From Pseudomonadota bacterium (GTDB lineage Bacteria > Pseudomonadota > Alphaproteobacteria > Caulobacterales > Caulobacteraceae), in the NCBI GenBank assembly GCA_021808285.1, contig JAKBBV010000002.1:1-64000 (forward strand): a DNA stretch of 64,000 bases, in the 5' to 3' direction. The translations under genes and the position numbers were made by a program. The notes beneath the pieces are model-generated. The model searched no databases. It worked only from the letters and a program-made list of their open reading frames with translations, and had not been told where the DNA came from. Shown piece by piece: positions 53,303 through 62,078 of this stretch (positions within the stretch are counted from its first letter, which is position 1; the number at the start of each line of letters is the position of its first letter).

Positions 53303-56300
53303 ATGCTCGCCCTGATCCGTATCGCGCTCACGCGTCCCCTGACGTTTATCGTCATGGCCATTCTGATCGGGCTCGTGGGCCCGCTGGCGGCGATGCGCAC
53401 GCCTGTGGACATCCTGCCGAACATCAATATCCCGGTGGTCGCCGTGGTCTGGCAGTACCAGGGACTGACCGCGCCCGACATGGCCGGGCGCATCGTCTAC
53501 TACTTCGAACGCACTATGACCTCGACGGTCAATAATATCGACCACATCGAGAGCAATTCCGTGACCGGAGTCGGGGTGGTCAAGGTGTTCTTTCAGCCGG
53601 GAACCGATATCCGAACGGCGACCGCTCAGGTCACCTCTATCGCCCAGACAGTGCTCAAGCAGATGCCGCCGGGGATCACGCCGCCCGAGATCCTGAATTA
53701 TAGTGCGTCGACTGTGCCAATCATTCAGCTTGCCTTCTCCAGTCCCTCTCTGGGCGAGCAGGATATCTACGACCTGGCGCAGAATTTTGTGCGCCCCGCC
53801 TTGACCACGGTGCCGGGTCTGGCGACCCCCTCTCCCTATGGGGGCAAGATCCCCCAGGTTCAGATCGATCTTGATCCTAATGCGCTGCAGTCCAAAGGCC
53901 TTTCGGCTCAGGATGTAGAGAATGCAATCTCGGCTCAGAACCTGATTATCCCCGCCGGGACGGAAAAGATTGGCCAATTCGAATATGACATTCGCCTGAA
54001 CGACAGCCCTGAGACGGTGGATGAACTTAATGACCTGCCCATAAAGACCATCAACGGTGCAACGATCTATATTCGAGACGTTGCCCACGTCCGTTTCGGT
54101 TATCCGCCGCAGACCAATGTGGTGCGTGTGGATGGCCGGCGTTCGGTGCTGATGACGGTGCTGAAGGCTGGCGACATCTCCACGCTCAACATTGTGCAGG
54201 GCGTGAAAGACAAGTTGCCCCTTCTCAAGCAGACCCTTCCTCCATCCCTCAAGATTCTGCTCTTGGGTGACCAGTCAGTCTTCGTTAAGGCCGCGGTTTC
54301 AGGCGTGATTCGCGAGGGCGTGATCGCCGCGACTCTGACCTGCCTGATGATCCTTCTGTTCCTCGGCTCATGGCGATCGTCGGTCATCATCGCCATCTCG
54401 ATCCCTCTGGCGATCCTATTTTCTGTCACCGCACTCTCAGCGCTGGGTCAGACGCTGAACGTGATGACTCTGGGCGGCCTCTCGCTTGCTGTGGGCATCC
54501 TGGTGGACGACGCCACGGTGACCATAGAGAACATCAATTACCATCTGGAGCAGGGTAAGCCGATCCGGCAGGCGATCATGGACGGCTCGCGCCAGATCGT
54601 GGTCCCGGCCTTTGTAAGCCTGACCTGTATCTGCATCGTCTTTGTGCCGATGTTCTTCTTGCCGGGCGTGTCGGGTTTTCTGTTCGTGCCTTTGGCCGAA
54701 GCCGTGGTCTTCGCCATGATCGGCTCCTTCATCCTGTCGCGGACCCTGGTGCCCACCCTGGCGAGCTATCTGTTGACCGGTCATGGCGGTGAGCATGAGC
54801 GCGAGGTCCTCACCGAGCATCGCTCAGAGCCGGAGGTGCGCGAGCCCCGCAATCCCCTCGTTCGCTTTCAGCGCGGCTTCGAGGCTCGATTTGAGTGGAT
54901 CCGCGAGCGCTATCGCGGGCTCCTCAGCATGGCCCTGGAGAACCGTCGCCCGTTCATCATCGGCTTCATGGCCGTCGTTCTTTCGTCCTTCCTGCTAACC
55001 CCGTTCCTGGGCCAAAATTTCTTTCCGAGCGTAGATGCCGGGCAGATATACATGCACGTCCGACTGCCCACCGGCACTCGGATCGAGCAATCCGCCGCAC
55101 AGTTCGACCATATCGAGCAAGTTGTGCGGGATACGATCCCGCCGGACCAACTGGGCGACATCGTGGATAACATCGGGCTGCCTTTCAGCGGCCTAAACGA
55201 CGCCTACAGCAGTTCCGGAACCGTCGGACCCGAGGATGGCGATATCCTTATCAGCCTGAAGGAGGGGCACAAGCCAACCGCCGGCTTCGTCAAGACCCTT
55301 CGCGAACGTCTGCCGGGCGCCTTTCCCGGGGCTGTGTTCTCATTCCTGCCGGCCGACATCATCAGCCAAATCCTCAATTTCGGGGCCCCGGCGCCGATCG
55401 ACGTCCAGATCACGGGTCCAAACCGCGAAGCGAACCTCGGATATATCAACCGCATCATGGAGCAGATGCGACATGTGAACGGCATCGCGGATGTGCGCCT
55501 CGCCCAGGCCACAAACTATCCGGAGTTGCGGGTCAACGTGAATCGCAGTCAGGCGGATCAACTTGGCGTCGATGAACGCGACGTGACCAATTCGCTATCA
55601 ACAGAGCTCGCCGGGAGCGGACAAGTGGCCCCAGCCTACTGGCTGAACCAAAAGAATGGCGTCTCCTATGAAATCGTCGCTCAGACCCCTCAGTATAGGG
55701 TGGATTCACTGTCTGATTTGGCAAATGTGCCGGTGACTTCCTCTCGCGGCGCCGATCAGATCCTGGGCGCGGTCACGAATGTCGAGAGAGACACCACAGA
55801 CGCCGTGATCACCCACTATTCGATCGCACCGGCCTTCGATATCTACGCGACGCCCCAGGATCGCGACCTCGGCGGGGTGTCACGCGATATCAATAAGATC
55901 CTGAGGGACAATGTTAAAAGCCTCCCTAAGGGGGCTGTGATCCACATCCGTGGGCAGGTTGACACCATGAACCAAGCCTATGCCGGCCTGATCTTCGGCC
56001 TCGTGGGCGCCGTGGTGTTGATCTACCTGATTATCGTCGTCAATTTTCAGTCCTGGCTCGATCCCTTCGTCATTATCACCGCATTGCCGGCGGCCCTCGC
56101 AGGGATCGTCTGGATGCTATTCGCCACTGGGACGACCCTCTCCGTGCCCGCACTTACCGGGGCCATCATGTGCATGGGTGTGGCAACCGCCAACTCGATC
56201 CTTGTGGTCAGTTTCTGTCGCGAGCAGCTTGAAATTACTGGCGACGCCGTCGAGGCGGCGCTGGCGGCCGGCTATACTCGCTTTCGGCCCGTGCTCATGA

Positions 56301-56542
56301 CCGCGCTGGCAATGATCATCGGCATGTTCCCGATGGCCCTCGCCCTTGGCGAAGGCGGAGAGCAGAACGCGCCTCTAGGGCGCGCGGTGATCGGTGGCCT
56401 TGTCTTCGCGACGATCGCGACTCTGATGTTTGTGCCTGTGGTTTTCAGCCTTGTCCACGGCGACCCCAAGGCCAAGACAACGCCTGATCTCGCGCCCGGT
56501 TCCGACCCCTTCATTCCGCCAGAGCCCGTCCATGCCCACTGA
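53303..56542 (+). CDS. RND-superfamily efflux permease (HAE1-type)
   Basis: The 1079-residue protein is a full inner-membrane RND pump with a first helix near the N-terminus, a large periplasmic loop (about 30-330), helices 2-6, a second loop (about 560-870) and helices 8-12. TM4 has the proton-relay aspartates in GILVDDATVTIEN (Asp402/Asp403). In TM10 the position of AcrB Lys940 is alanine (GVATANSILVV, Ala963), a feature of some non-AcrB subgroups. It is the first gene of a permease-adaptor-outer membrane factor operon. The ATG at 53303 gives MLALIRIALTRPLTF. The substrate is not predictable. Confidence 0.94.
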   Translation: MLALIRIALTRPLTFIVMAILIGLVGPLAAMRTPVDILPNINIPVVAVVWQYQGLTAPDMAGRIVYYFERTMTSTVNNIDHIESNSVTGVGVVKVFFQPGTDIRTATAQVTSIAQTVLKQMPPGITPPEILNYSASTVPIIQLAFSSPSLGEQDIYDLAQNFVRPALTTVPGLATPSPYGGKIPQVQIDLDPNALQSKGLSAQDVENAISAQNLIIPAGTEKIGQFEYDIRLNDSPETVDELNDLPIKTINGATIYIRDVAHVRFGYPPQTNVVRVDGRRSVLMTVLKAGDISTLNIVQGVKDKLPLLKQTLPPSLKILLLGDQSVFVKAAVSGVIREGVIAATLTCLMILLFLGSWRSSVIIAISIPLAILFSVTALSALGQTLNVMTLGGLSLAVGILVDDATVTIENINYHLEQGKPIRQAIMDGSRQIVVPAFVSLTCICIVFVPMFFLPGVSGFLFVPLAEAVVFAMIGSFILSRTLVPTLASYLLTGHGGEHEREVLTEHRSEPEVREPRNPLVRFQRGFEARFEWIRERYRGLLSMALENRRPFIIGFMAVVLSSFLLTPFLGQNFFPSVDAGQIYMHVRLPTGTRIEQSAAQFDHIEQVVRDTIPPDQLGDIVDNIGLPFSGLNDAYSSSGTVGPEDGDILISLKEGHKPTAGFVKTLRERLPGAFPGAVFSFLPADIISQILNFGAPAPIDVQITGPNREANLGYINRIMEQMRHVNGIADVRLAQATNYPELRVNVNRSQADQLGVDERDVTNSLSTELAGSGQVAPAYWLNQKNGVSYEIVAQTPQYRVDSLSDLANVPVTSSRGADQILGAVTNVERDTTDAVITHYSIAPAFDIYATPQDRDLGGVSRDINKILRDNVKSLPKGAVIHIRGQVDTMNQAYAGLIFGLVGAVVLIYLIIVVNFQSWLDPFVIITALPAALAGIVWMLFATGTTLSVPALTGAIMCMGVATANSILVVSFCREQLEITGDAVEAALAAGYTRFRPVLMTALAMIIGMFPMALALGEGGEQNAPLGRAVIGGLVFATIATLMFVPVVFSLVHGDPKAKTTPDLAPGSDPFIPPEPVHAH

Positions 56543-57749
56543 CCATGCTCACGCGCCGCTACCGCCCGCGCCCCGACCTAATCCCGGCACTCTTAGGACC
56601 GCCGCCATCGTCGCTGGCGCCTTGGCCGTGGTCATCGTCGTCCTGGGCATCATCAGTCGGCTGAGTCAAAGCCATCAGACCAAGGTATGGACGAGCACCG
56701 AGGCGATCCCTGTGGTCAGCCTGGTATCTCCCGAGCCGGAGACGACAACTCAGGACCTCGTCCTACCCGGTACGCTCGATGCCTTTTACAACGCGCCCAT
56801 CTTCGCCCGCGTGCCGGGCTATCTGAAGATCTGGTATCATGACATCGGCGCAAAGGTGAAAAAGAACGAGCTTCTCGCGATCATCGATACTCCGGATCTC
56901 GACCAGCAACTCGTCCAGGCCAAGGCGGATCTGAAAACGATAGAGGCCAAGCGAGCGCTTGCGGAAATCACCGCCAGGCGCTGGACGGGCCTTCTCAAGC
57001 AGGACGCCGTGTCGGCGCAGGAAACCGATGAGAAGGTCGGTGACCTTGCCGCCAAGACGGCCGAAGTCAATGCGGCTGAGGCTCACCTTGGTGACCTTGA
57101 GGCGCTCAAGGCCTTCTCCCGCATTGTCGCGCCGTTCGATGGCGTCATTACCGCCCGCAAGACCGACATTGGCTATCTGATCAACGCCGGCGCTTCGGCC
57201 AATCCCACGGCTGAGCTCTTCGATGTGAGCGAAGTCGACAAACTGCGGCTCTATGTCAGCGTGCCCCAGGTCTATGGCGCCCGCGTGGTTCCGGGGGTCA
57301 AGGCGACCCTCACAGTGCCGGAATATCCTGGGCGTTCATTCCCGGCGACAATCACCACGACATCCAATGCCGTCAGCCAGCATTCGGGCACCGTCCTGGT
57401 GGAGTTGATCGTTAATAATTTGGATGGGGCCCTCAAGGCAGGGGATTATGCTCAGACGACCTTCGAACTGCCCGGAGACGACACCACCGGAGGACATGCA
57501 GTTCGTCTGCCTTCCAGTACCCTTATCTTCCGTAACAAAGCTGCGGAAGTGGCGGTTCTGGGAGCCCAGGACAGGGTGGTGCTCAAGCCGGTAACCGTGA
57601 GTCACGATCTTGGAAACTCAATCGAGATCTCAGCGGGCCTGTCGCCGACGGATAAGGTGATCAATAATCCGCCGGACTCCATCACCGACGGCGAGTTGGT
57701 TCGCCTCGCGCCGGCTCCGACCGCCGGAGGGGCGCATGGGGCGGGCTGA
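56532..57749 (+). CDS. RND efflux periplasmic adaptor (membrane fusion protein)
   Basis: The 405-residue protein has one N-terminal membrane anchor (about 21-43), a lipoyl half-motif (RVPGYLKIWYHDIGAKVKKNELLAIIDTPDLDQQL), a helical hairpin (about 135-195, LKTIEAKRALAEITARRWTGLL), a second half-motif (IVAPFDGVITARKTDIGYLI) and a beta-barrel domain. It links the permease to the outer-membrane channel. The ATG at 56532 overlaps the end of the permease gene by 11 nt. Confidence 0.94.
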   Translation: MPTDHAHAPLPPAPRPNPGTLRTAAIVAGALAVVIVVLGIISRLSQSHQTKVWTSTEAIPVVSLVSPEPETTTQDLVLPGTLDAFYNAPIFARVPGYLKIWYHDIGAKVKKNELLAIIDTPDLDQQLVQAKADLKTIEAKRALAEITARRWTGLLKQDAVSAQETDEKVGDLAAKTAEVNAAEAHLGDLEALKAFSRIVAPFDGVITARKTDIGYLINAGASANPTAELFDVSEVDKLRLYVSVPQVYGARVVPGVKATLTVPEYPGRSFPATITTTSNAVSQHSGTVLVELIVNNLDGALKAGDYAQTTFELPGDDTTGGHAVRLPSSTLIFRNKAAEVAVLGAQDRVVLKPVTVSHDLGNSIEISAGLSPTDKVINNPPDSITDGELVRLAPAPTAGGAHGAG

Positions 57750-59244
57750 ACCTCGGCCGATGCGTTGGCGACATTTGGCGGGGTTTGCAGCCCTCGCTTT
57801 CACTGCGGCGGGTTGCAATCTGGCGCCCAGCTATCAGCCGCCGAAGCTGACGGTTCCTGGTCATTATAAGGAAGTCGGGGCCTGGACCCCGGCGACGCCG
57901 GCCGACGCCGCGCCCCGTGGCGACTGGTGGACTATTTTCCAGGATCCAACCCTTGACGAACTGGAGCGTCAGGTCGATCTCGCCAACCCTACCCTCGCTG
58001 CAGCGGTCGCCAGCTATGACGCCTCGCGCGCGTACGCGGCGGAGGCGGCCTCGTTCCTTTACCCGTCCGTCGGCGCCGTCGGGACTTCCAGTTTCAACCG
58101 GCAGTCGGTGCGGCGCCCCGAGCGCGGCAGCGAGAGCACGCCGAACGAATTCGGCAACAATCTTCTTGGGTTGGCGGCATTCTACGAGATTGATTTTTGG
58201 GGCCAGATCCGCAACGAGGTCGCCTCCGGAAAAGCTCGGGCTCAGGCCAGTGCGGCGGACTTGGCCACCGCTCGGCTGGGCCTCCAGTCGGAACTCGCAG
58301 ATGACTACATCGCTCTCCGCGGGCTCGACGCTCAGGCCAATCTGCTTGATGAGACCGTGTCGGCCTACCAGAGAGCTTTGGACCTGACCTCCGCGAGACA
58401 CGCCGGCGGAGCCTCGTCCGGTCTGGACGTCGATCGCGCCATGACCCAATTGCAAAGCGCCAAGGCCCAGGTCTCGGATGTCGCCGCGCAGCGCGCGCTC
58501 TACGAGCACGCCATCGCCAGCTTGGTGGGCCGAGCGGCTCCGAACTTCTCGCTGCCTCCGGCGCTTATGCGGACGCCGATCCCTTCGATTCCGGCTGGCT
58601 TGCCCGCGGTGCTTCTCCAACGACGGCCGGACATCGCCGCTGACGAGCGGCGCGCCTACGCCGCCAATCGGGCCATCGGCGTAGCCAAGGCTGCGTTCTT
58701 TCCGAACATCACCCTTATGCCAGGCGGGGGCTTCCAGAACACTGGCGAGCTCTCCTTGTTCCAGGTCCCTAACACCTATTGGACTATCGGGCCGCAGCTC
58801 GCTCTCGGCCTGTTCCAGGGCGGTCTTCGCCATGCCCAATTGGCGGCGGCCGAAGCGCAGTTCCGTCTCGCAAGCGCAACCTACCGCGCAGACGTCCTTA
58901 AGGCGTTCCAACAGGTCGAGGACCAGATGGCCCTCTCGAATCACTACGCGCAGGAGGCCATCAACGAAGCTAAGGCCGTGCAAGCCGCCCAAGAGACGGC
59001 CGACCTGGCGCTGATTCGTTATCGCGAGGGAGCGACGAACTATCTGGAAGTTGTGGTTGCGCAGACGGCGGAACTTCAGGCCGAGCAATCCGCCCTAGCG
59101 CTAGAAACCTCGCGCCAACAGGCCAGCGTCAATCTCGTTGTGGCGCTCGGCGGCGGCTGGGATCGGAGGGATCTGCCGACCATGGATGGGGCGTCTCATC
59201 TGCACGATCCTAAAACCGCGCGGCTCGGCGCTAAGGCGCCTTAG
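57736..59244 (+). CDS. NodT/OprM-family outer-membrane efflux lipoprotein
   Basis: The 502-residue protein has a lipobox (FTAAGC) and the NodT opening NLAPSYQPPKLTVPGHY, the DWWTIFQDPTLDELERQV segment and a second OEP repeat with FFPNITLMPGGGF. It forms the trimeric outer-membrane duct of the RND system. The ATG overlaps the adaptor stop region by 14 nt; an in-frame ATG at 57760 is a second possibility and would shorten the signal peptide. Confidence 0.94.
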   Translation: MGRAEPRPMRWRHLAGFAALAFTAAGCNLAPSYQPPKLTVPGHYKEVGAWTPATPADAAPRGDWWTIFQDPTLDELERQVDLANPTLAAAVASYDASRAYAAEAASFLYPSVGAVGTSSFNRQSVRRPERGSESTPNEFGNNLLGLAAFYEIDFWGQIRNEVASGKARAQASAADLATARLGLQSELADDYIALRGLDAQANLLDETVSAYQRALDLTSARHAGGASSGLDVDRAMTQLQSAKAQVSDVAAQRALYEHAIASLVGRAAPNFSLPPALMRTPIPSIPAGLPAVLLQRRPDIAADERRAYAANRAIGVAKAAFFPNITLMPGGGFQNTGELSLFQVPNTYWTIGPQLALGLFQGGLRHAQLAAAEAQFRLASATYRADVLKAFQQVEDQMALSNHYAQEAINEAKAVQAAQETADLALIRYREGATNYLEVVVAQTAELQAEQSALALETSRQQASVNLVVALGGGWDRRDLPTMDGASHLHDPKTARLGAKAP

Positions 59245-59268
59245 CCCGCTTGCTCTCACGGCATGGCG

Positions 59269-60624
59269 TCAGGGCGAGATAGTGAGCCGGACAATGGCGC
59301 CCGGCGCCGCGTCGTCGAACTCGAGGACGAACCCGTGAAGGTAGGCGACGGCGGCCACCAGGCTGAGCCCCAAGCCGTGCCCAGCAATCTGCGCGTGCCG
59401 CTGGCCGCGATAGAACCGCTTGGTCACGAAAGCTCTTTCGGCCTCCGGAATCCCGGGGCCACTATCAATGACCTCGAGGATGGCTTTACCCTGGCGCTTG
59501 ACCAGCCTTAGCCTGACTTTGCCGCCCTCGCTGGTAAACTTCAGCGCATTGTCCAGAAGATTCGAGATGGCTTCGAAGAGCAATTCCCCGTCCGCCTCGA
59601 TGCGCGTCTCCTCCTTGCACTCGACCTCCAGCGTGAGACCGCGTTCTAGAGCCAGCGGTCGGTAGAGCTCCGCCGCCTGATCGAGAATCTCGCCCAGAGC
59701 GATGGTCTTGCGACTAAGGCTCCGCCCTCCGGCCTCCAGGGCGGCGATGCGCAGGAGGGCATGAAAGCGCGCCAGGACGCCATCAGCTTCAGTTACGCAG
59801 CGGTCTAGCAAATCGCGGCGCGGGTCTTCAGCGGGGAGGCTCTGGGCGGCGTGATCCAGCGACGTTCGGAGCCTCGTCAGAGGCGAGCGAAGCTCATGCG
59901 CAACGCCTTCGCCGACTGTCCGCGCCTGACCCATCAACTGTTCGGCCTCATCCATCATCCGGTTTACGATCCGCGCCAGTTCGTCGAGCTCATCGCGAGC
60001 GTCGCGGACCGGCAGCCGCGTGGTGAAATCGCCCTGAGTGATACGAGCGCTCGCTGCCTGCATGGCCTGGATCCGAGCCAAGGGGCGAAGGCTCAATCCG
60101 ACGGCCGAAGCCAGCCCCAGCACAACGATGACCGCGCCGCTGAGGAGCAAGGCCCCCAGGACGATACGCCTCAACTCCAGGATAGGCCGGATGTCCCGTT
60201 CGACGATCAGCGTTTCGCCCCATGGCGTTCGTAGAGCCATGCCCCGGGCGGGGCCATCGCGCCCTCTGGGCACGTCACGGACGACACCGTCGACCGGGAT
60301 GTCCTGCGGGGTGAGTGAGGCGTCTCCAGCAACCCGCTCGCCGGTCTGGGCGTAGAGGGCGAACCGGGTCAGTGGATCCCTGGCTGACGCGCGTGCGAAG
60401 GCGCTTAAAATCGCCTCCGGCCCGGCCCTCTCGAGAATTGCGGCCTCTTCGTGGACCGCGCCGTCCGCTCGAGCGGTAAGAAAAGTCGCCGTCTGTACAT
60501 AGACAAGGCTGAGGAGAAGGGCGATCCCTACAGCGTAGGTGACGCCAAATAGGGCCGAGAGGCGAAAGGGCGTCGTTCGCCAGAGGCGGTCCGAAAGCCC
60601 AGAAAAGGGCGCTTCAGTCCGCAC
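59269..60624 (-). CDS. Membrane sensor histidine kinase
   Basis: The 451-residue kinase has two transmembrane helices (about 24-46 and 155-177), a periplasmic sensor loop of about 105 residues, a HAMP domain (about 178-235), an H-box with the phospho-acceptor histidine His243 in EGVAHELRSPLTRLRT, the N-box SNLLDNALKF, DSGPGIP, and HGLGLSLV. It is complete. The start is GTG at 60624, overlapping the response-regulator stop by 11 nt. It converges on the NodT gene, suggesting control of the adjacent efflux operon. Confidence 0.93.
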   Translation of the reverse strand: MRTEAPFSGLSDRLWRTTPFRLSALFGVTYAVGIALLLSLVYVQTATFLTARADGAVHEEAAILERAGPEAILSAFARASARDPLTRFALYAQTGERVAGDASLTPQDIPVDGVVRDVPRGRDGPARGMALRTPWGETLIVERDIRPILELRRIVLGALLLSGAVIVVLGLASAVGLSLRPLARIQAMQAASARITQGDFTTRLPVRDARDELDELARIVNRMMDEAEQLMGQARTVGEGVAHELRSPLTRLRTSLDHAAQSLPAEDPRRDLLDRCVTEADGVLARFHALLRIAALEAGGRSLSRKTIALGEILDQAAELYRPLALERGLTLEVECKEETRIEADGELLFEAISNLLDNALKFTSEGGKVRLRLVKRQGKAILEVIDSGPGIPEAERAFVTKRFYRGQRHAQIAGHGLGLSLVAAVAYLHGFVLEFDDAAPGAIVRLTISP

Positions 60625-61291
60625 GCAGGCAATATCCGCTTCCGCGCACTGTATGGATCAGGGGTGAAGCGCCCGGCGCATCGAGCTTCTGTCTTAGGCC
60701 GCGGACATGGACATCGATCAGATTGGTTCCGGGATCAAAGCTGTAACCCCAGACTTCCTGAAAGATCATGGTCCGGGTGAGAATCTGTTCGGGATTGCGC
60801 AGGAACAACTCGAGCAGCCGGACCTCCTTGGGGAACAGCCGCAGTTCTCGCTCGCCGCGCCGTGCGGTGTGCGAGACCAGATCAAGTTCGAGGTCCGCAT
60901 ATTTAAGGGTCAAGCGATCGGCCTCGGAGCGCGACCGCCGGATCATCACCTCCACGCGCGCCGCCATCTCAGAGAGGGCGAACGGCTTGGTCAGGTAGTC
61001 GTCTCCCCCGGCCCTCAGTCCTCGGACCCGTTCATCGACATCATCCAGCGCGCTGATCATCAGGATCGGCGTCTTCACGCCGCGGGACCTGAGGGTGGAG
61101 GCGATGGAAAGGCCATCGAGGTCGGGCAGCATGCGATCGAGGGTTATGGCGTCGAAACCCCCACCAGCAGCGAGGCGCAGCCCCTCTGCCCCTGACGCTG
61201 TCAGGGTGACCGAAAAGCCATGAGATTCAAGTTCACGCGCGACTTCACCCGCCGTGGCCTCATCGTCCTCTATGGTCAAGATGTGCGGCAC
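60614..61291 (-). CDS. OmpR-family response regulator
   Basis: The 225-residue regulator has a receiver domain (HILTIEDDEATAG, phospho-acceptor Asp52 in ITLDRMLPD, LMISALDD, YLTKPF) and a winged-helix DNA-binding domain (LRLFPKEVRLLELFLRNPEQILTR, TNLIDVHVRGLRQKLD). The start is chosen as GTG at 61291 with GAGGGGCG seven nt upstream; an ATG at 61351 is possible. It is paired with the kinase and is the likely regulator of the RND operon. Confidence 0.92.
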   Translation of the reverse strand: MPHILTIEDDEATAGEVARELESHGFSVTLTASGAEGLRLAAGGGFDAITLDRMLPDLDGLSIASTLRSRGVKTPILMISALDDVDERVRGLRAGGDDYLTKPFALSEMAARVEVMIRRSRSEADRLTLKYADLELDLVSHTARRGERELRLFPKEVRLLELFLRNPEQILTRTMIFQEVWGYSFDPGTNLIDVHVRGLRQKLDAPGASPLIHTVRGSGYCLRAD

Positions 61292-61382
61292 GTTTGGCGC
61301 CCCTCGCGGCCGGACGGCGACGCCCGTTGGAGCGATTAAATCGCGAAACATATTGCCCGCCAATCCCGCGAAGCCTCTGGCC

Positions 61383-61832
61383 TCAGCCGTAACGGGCCTC
61401 AAGCACTCTCAGAGAAAGGTCCAGGAAATCCCGTCGCTCCACCTCGAAAATAGTCCGGTTGAGGACCAACTTCCGCTCAGCCCCGTCATGTAACATGGCG
61501 CGCACCGCTCCGGTCCAGTCCACTCCGATAAGCAGATGCGGCGCACTCTCGGGATCCCCGGTCACGCTCAAACGGTAGGTCGCTTCGCTCGTCGGCTGAT
61601 GTCCGAGCAGGATCAGATGCAGGTGCAGGTTTTGTTCTGCGACCGCATCATTCACCTCGGCTACTGCGCTGGAGAGGCGGCTGAACAGCCTTGGAAGCTC
61701 GGCAATCACCGCCTCACGAGCCTTGCGTCGCTCCCTCTCCGCCACCGGCTCACGCTCGCGCGCGGCTTCCCGTCGCGCCTCCGCCTCAACAATCCGCGCC
61801 AATCGCGCGCTCATGGCCGAGTCCAGGCTCAT
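61383..61832 (-). CDS. Hypothetical protein upstream of the two-component system
   Basis: The 149-residue protein has an Arg/Glu/Ala-rich N-terminal coiled-coil-like helix (about 8-50) and a C-terminal beta-rich part (HLLIGVDWTGAVRAMLHDG, LVLNRTIFEVERRDFLDL). No family is recognised. It is 91 nt from the response-regulator start on the same strand, so it may be the first gene of that operon. There is no signal peptide or membrane helix. The ATG at 61832 is chosen; a longer in-frame extension to 62078 lacks support. Confidence 0.55.
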   Translation of the reverse strand: MSLDSAMSARLARIVEAEARREAAREREPVAERERRKAREAVIAELPRLFSRLSSAVAEVNDAVAEQNLHLHLILLGHQPTSEATYRLSVTGDPESAPHLLIGVDWTGAVRAMLHDGAERKLVLNRTIFEVERRDFLDLSLRVLEARYG

Positions 61833-62078
61833 GTCAGTCAAGAAACGCCTCCATCGCGAGAAGCCCGAGTGGTCTGTCAGGCTGTTAGGTAGCGCGCTTT
61901 GCCTCCGCGTGACTTGAAAAATACGTGACCGAAATGTTGCGGGTTGCCGCCAGCCCCAAGCTCGCGGACTGACGCCAAGCCAGAGAGGAACGCGACGCGC
62001 TTGGCGCCATGCCTGCGACATGCTCCGTTCATATGGGCGACTCGGCTGGTCCTGGCGACCGGCGTCCTTGGAGATCAC

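Noticed and set aside
53075-54088. 337-codon minus-strand frame opposite the start of the RND permease
   Set aside because: Antisense to a clear RND gene, Arg/His/Asp-rich and without recognisable motifs; treated as a shadow.
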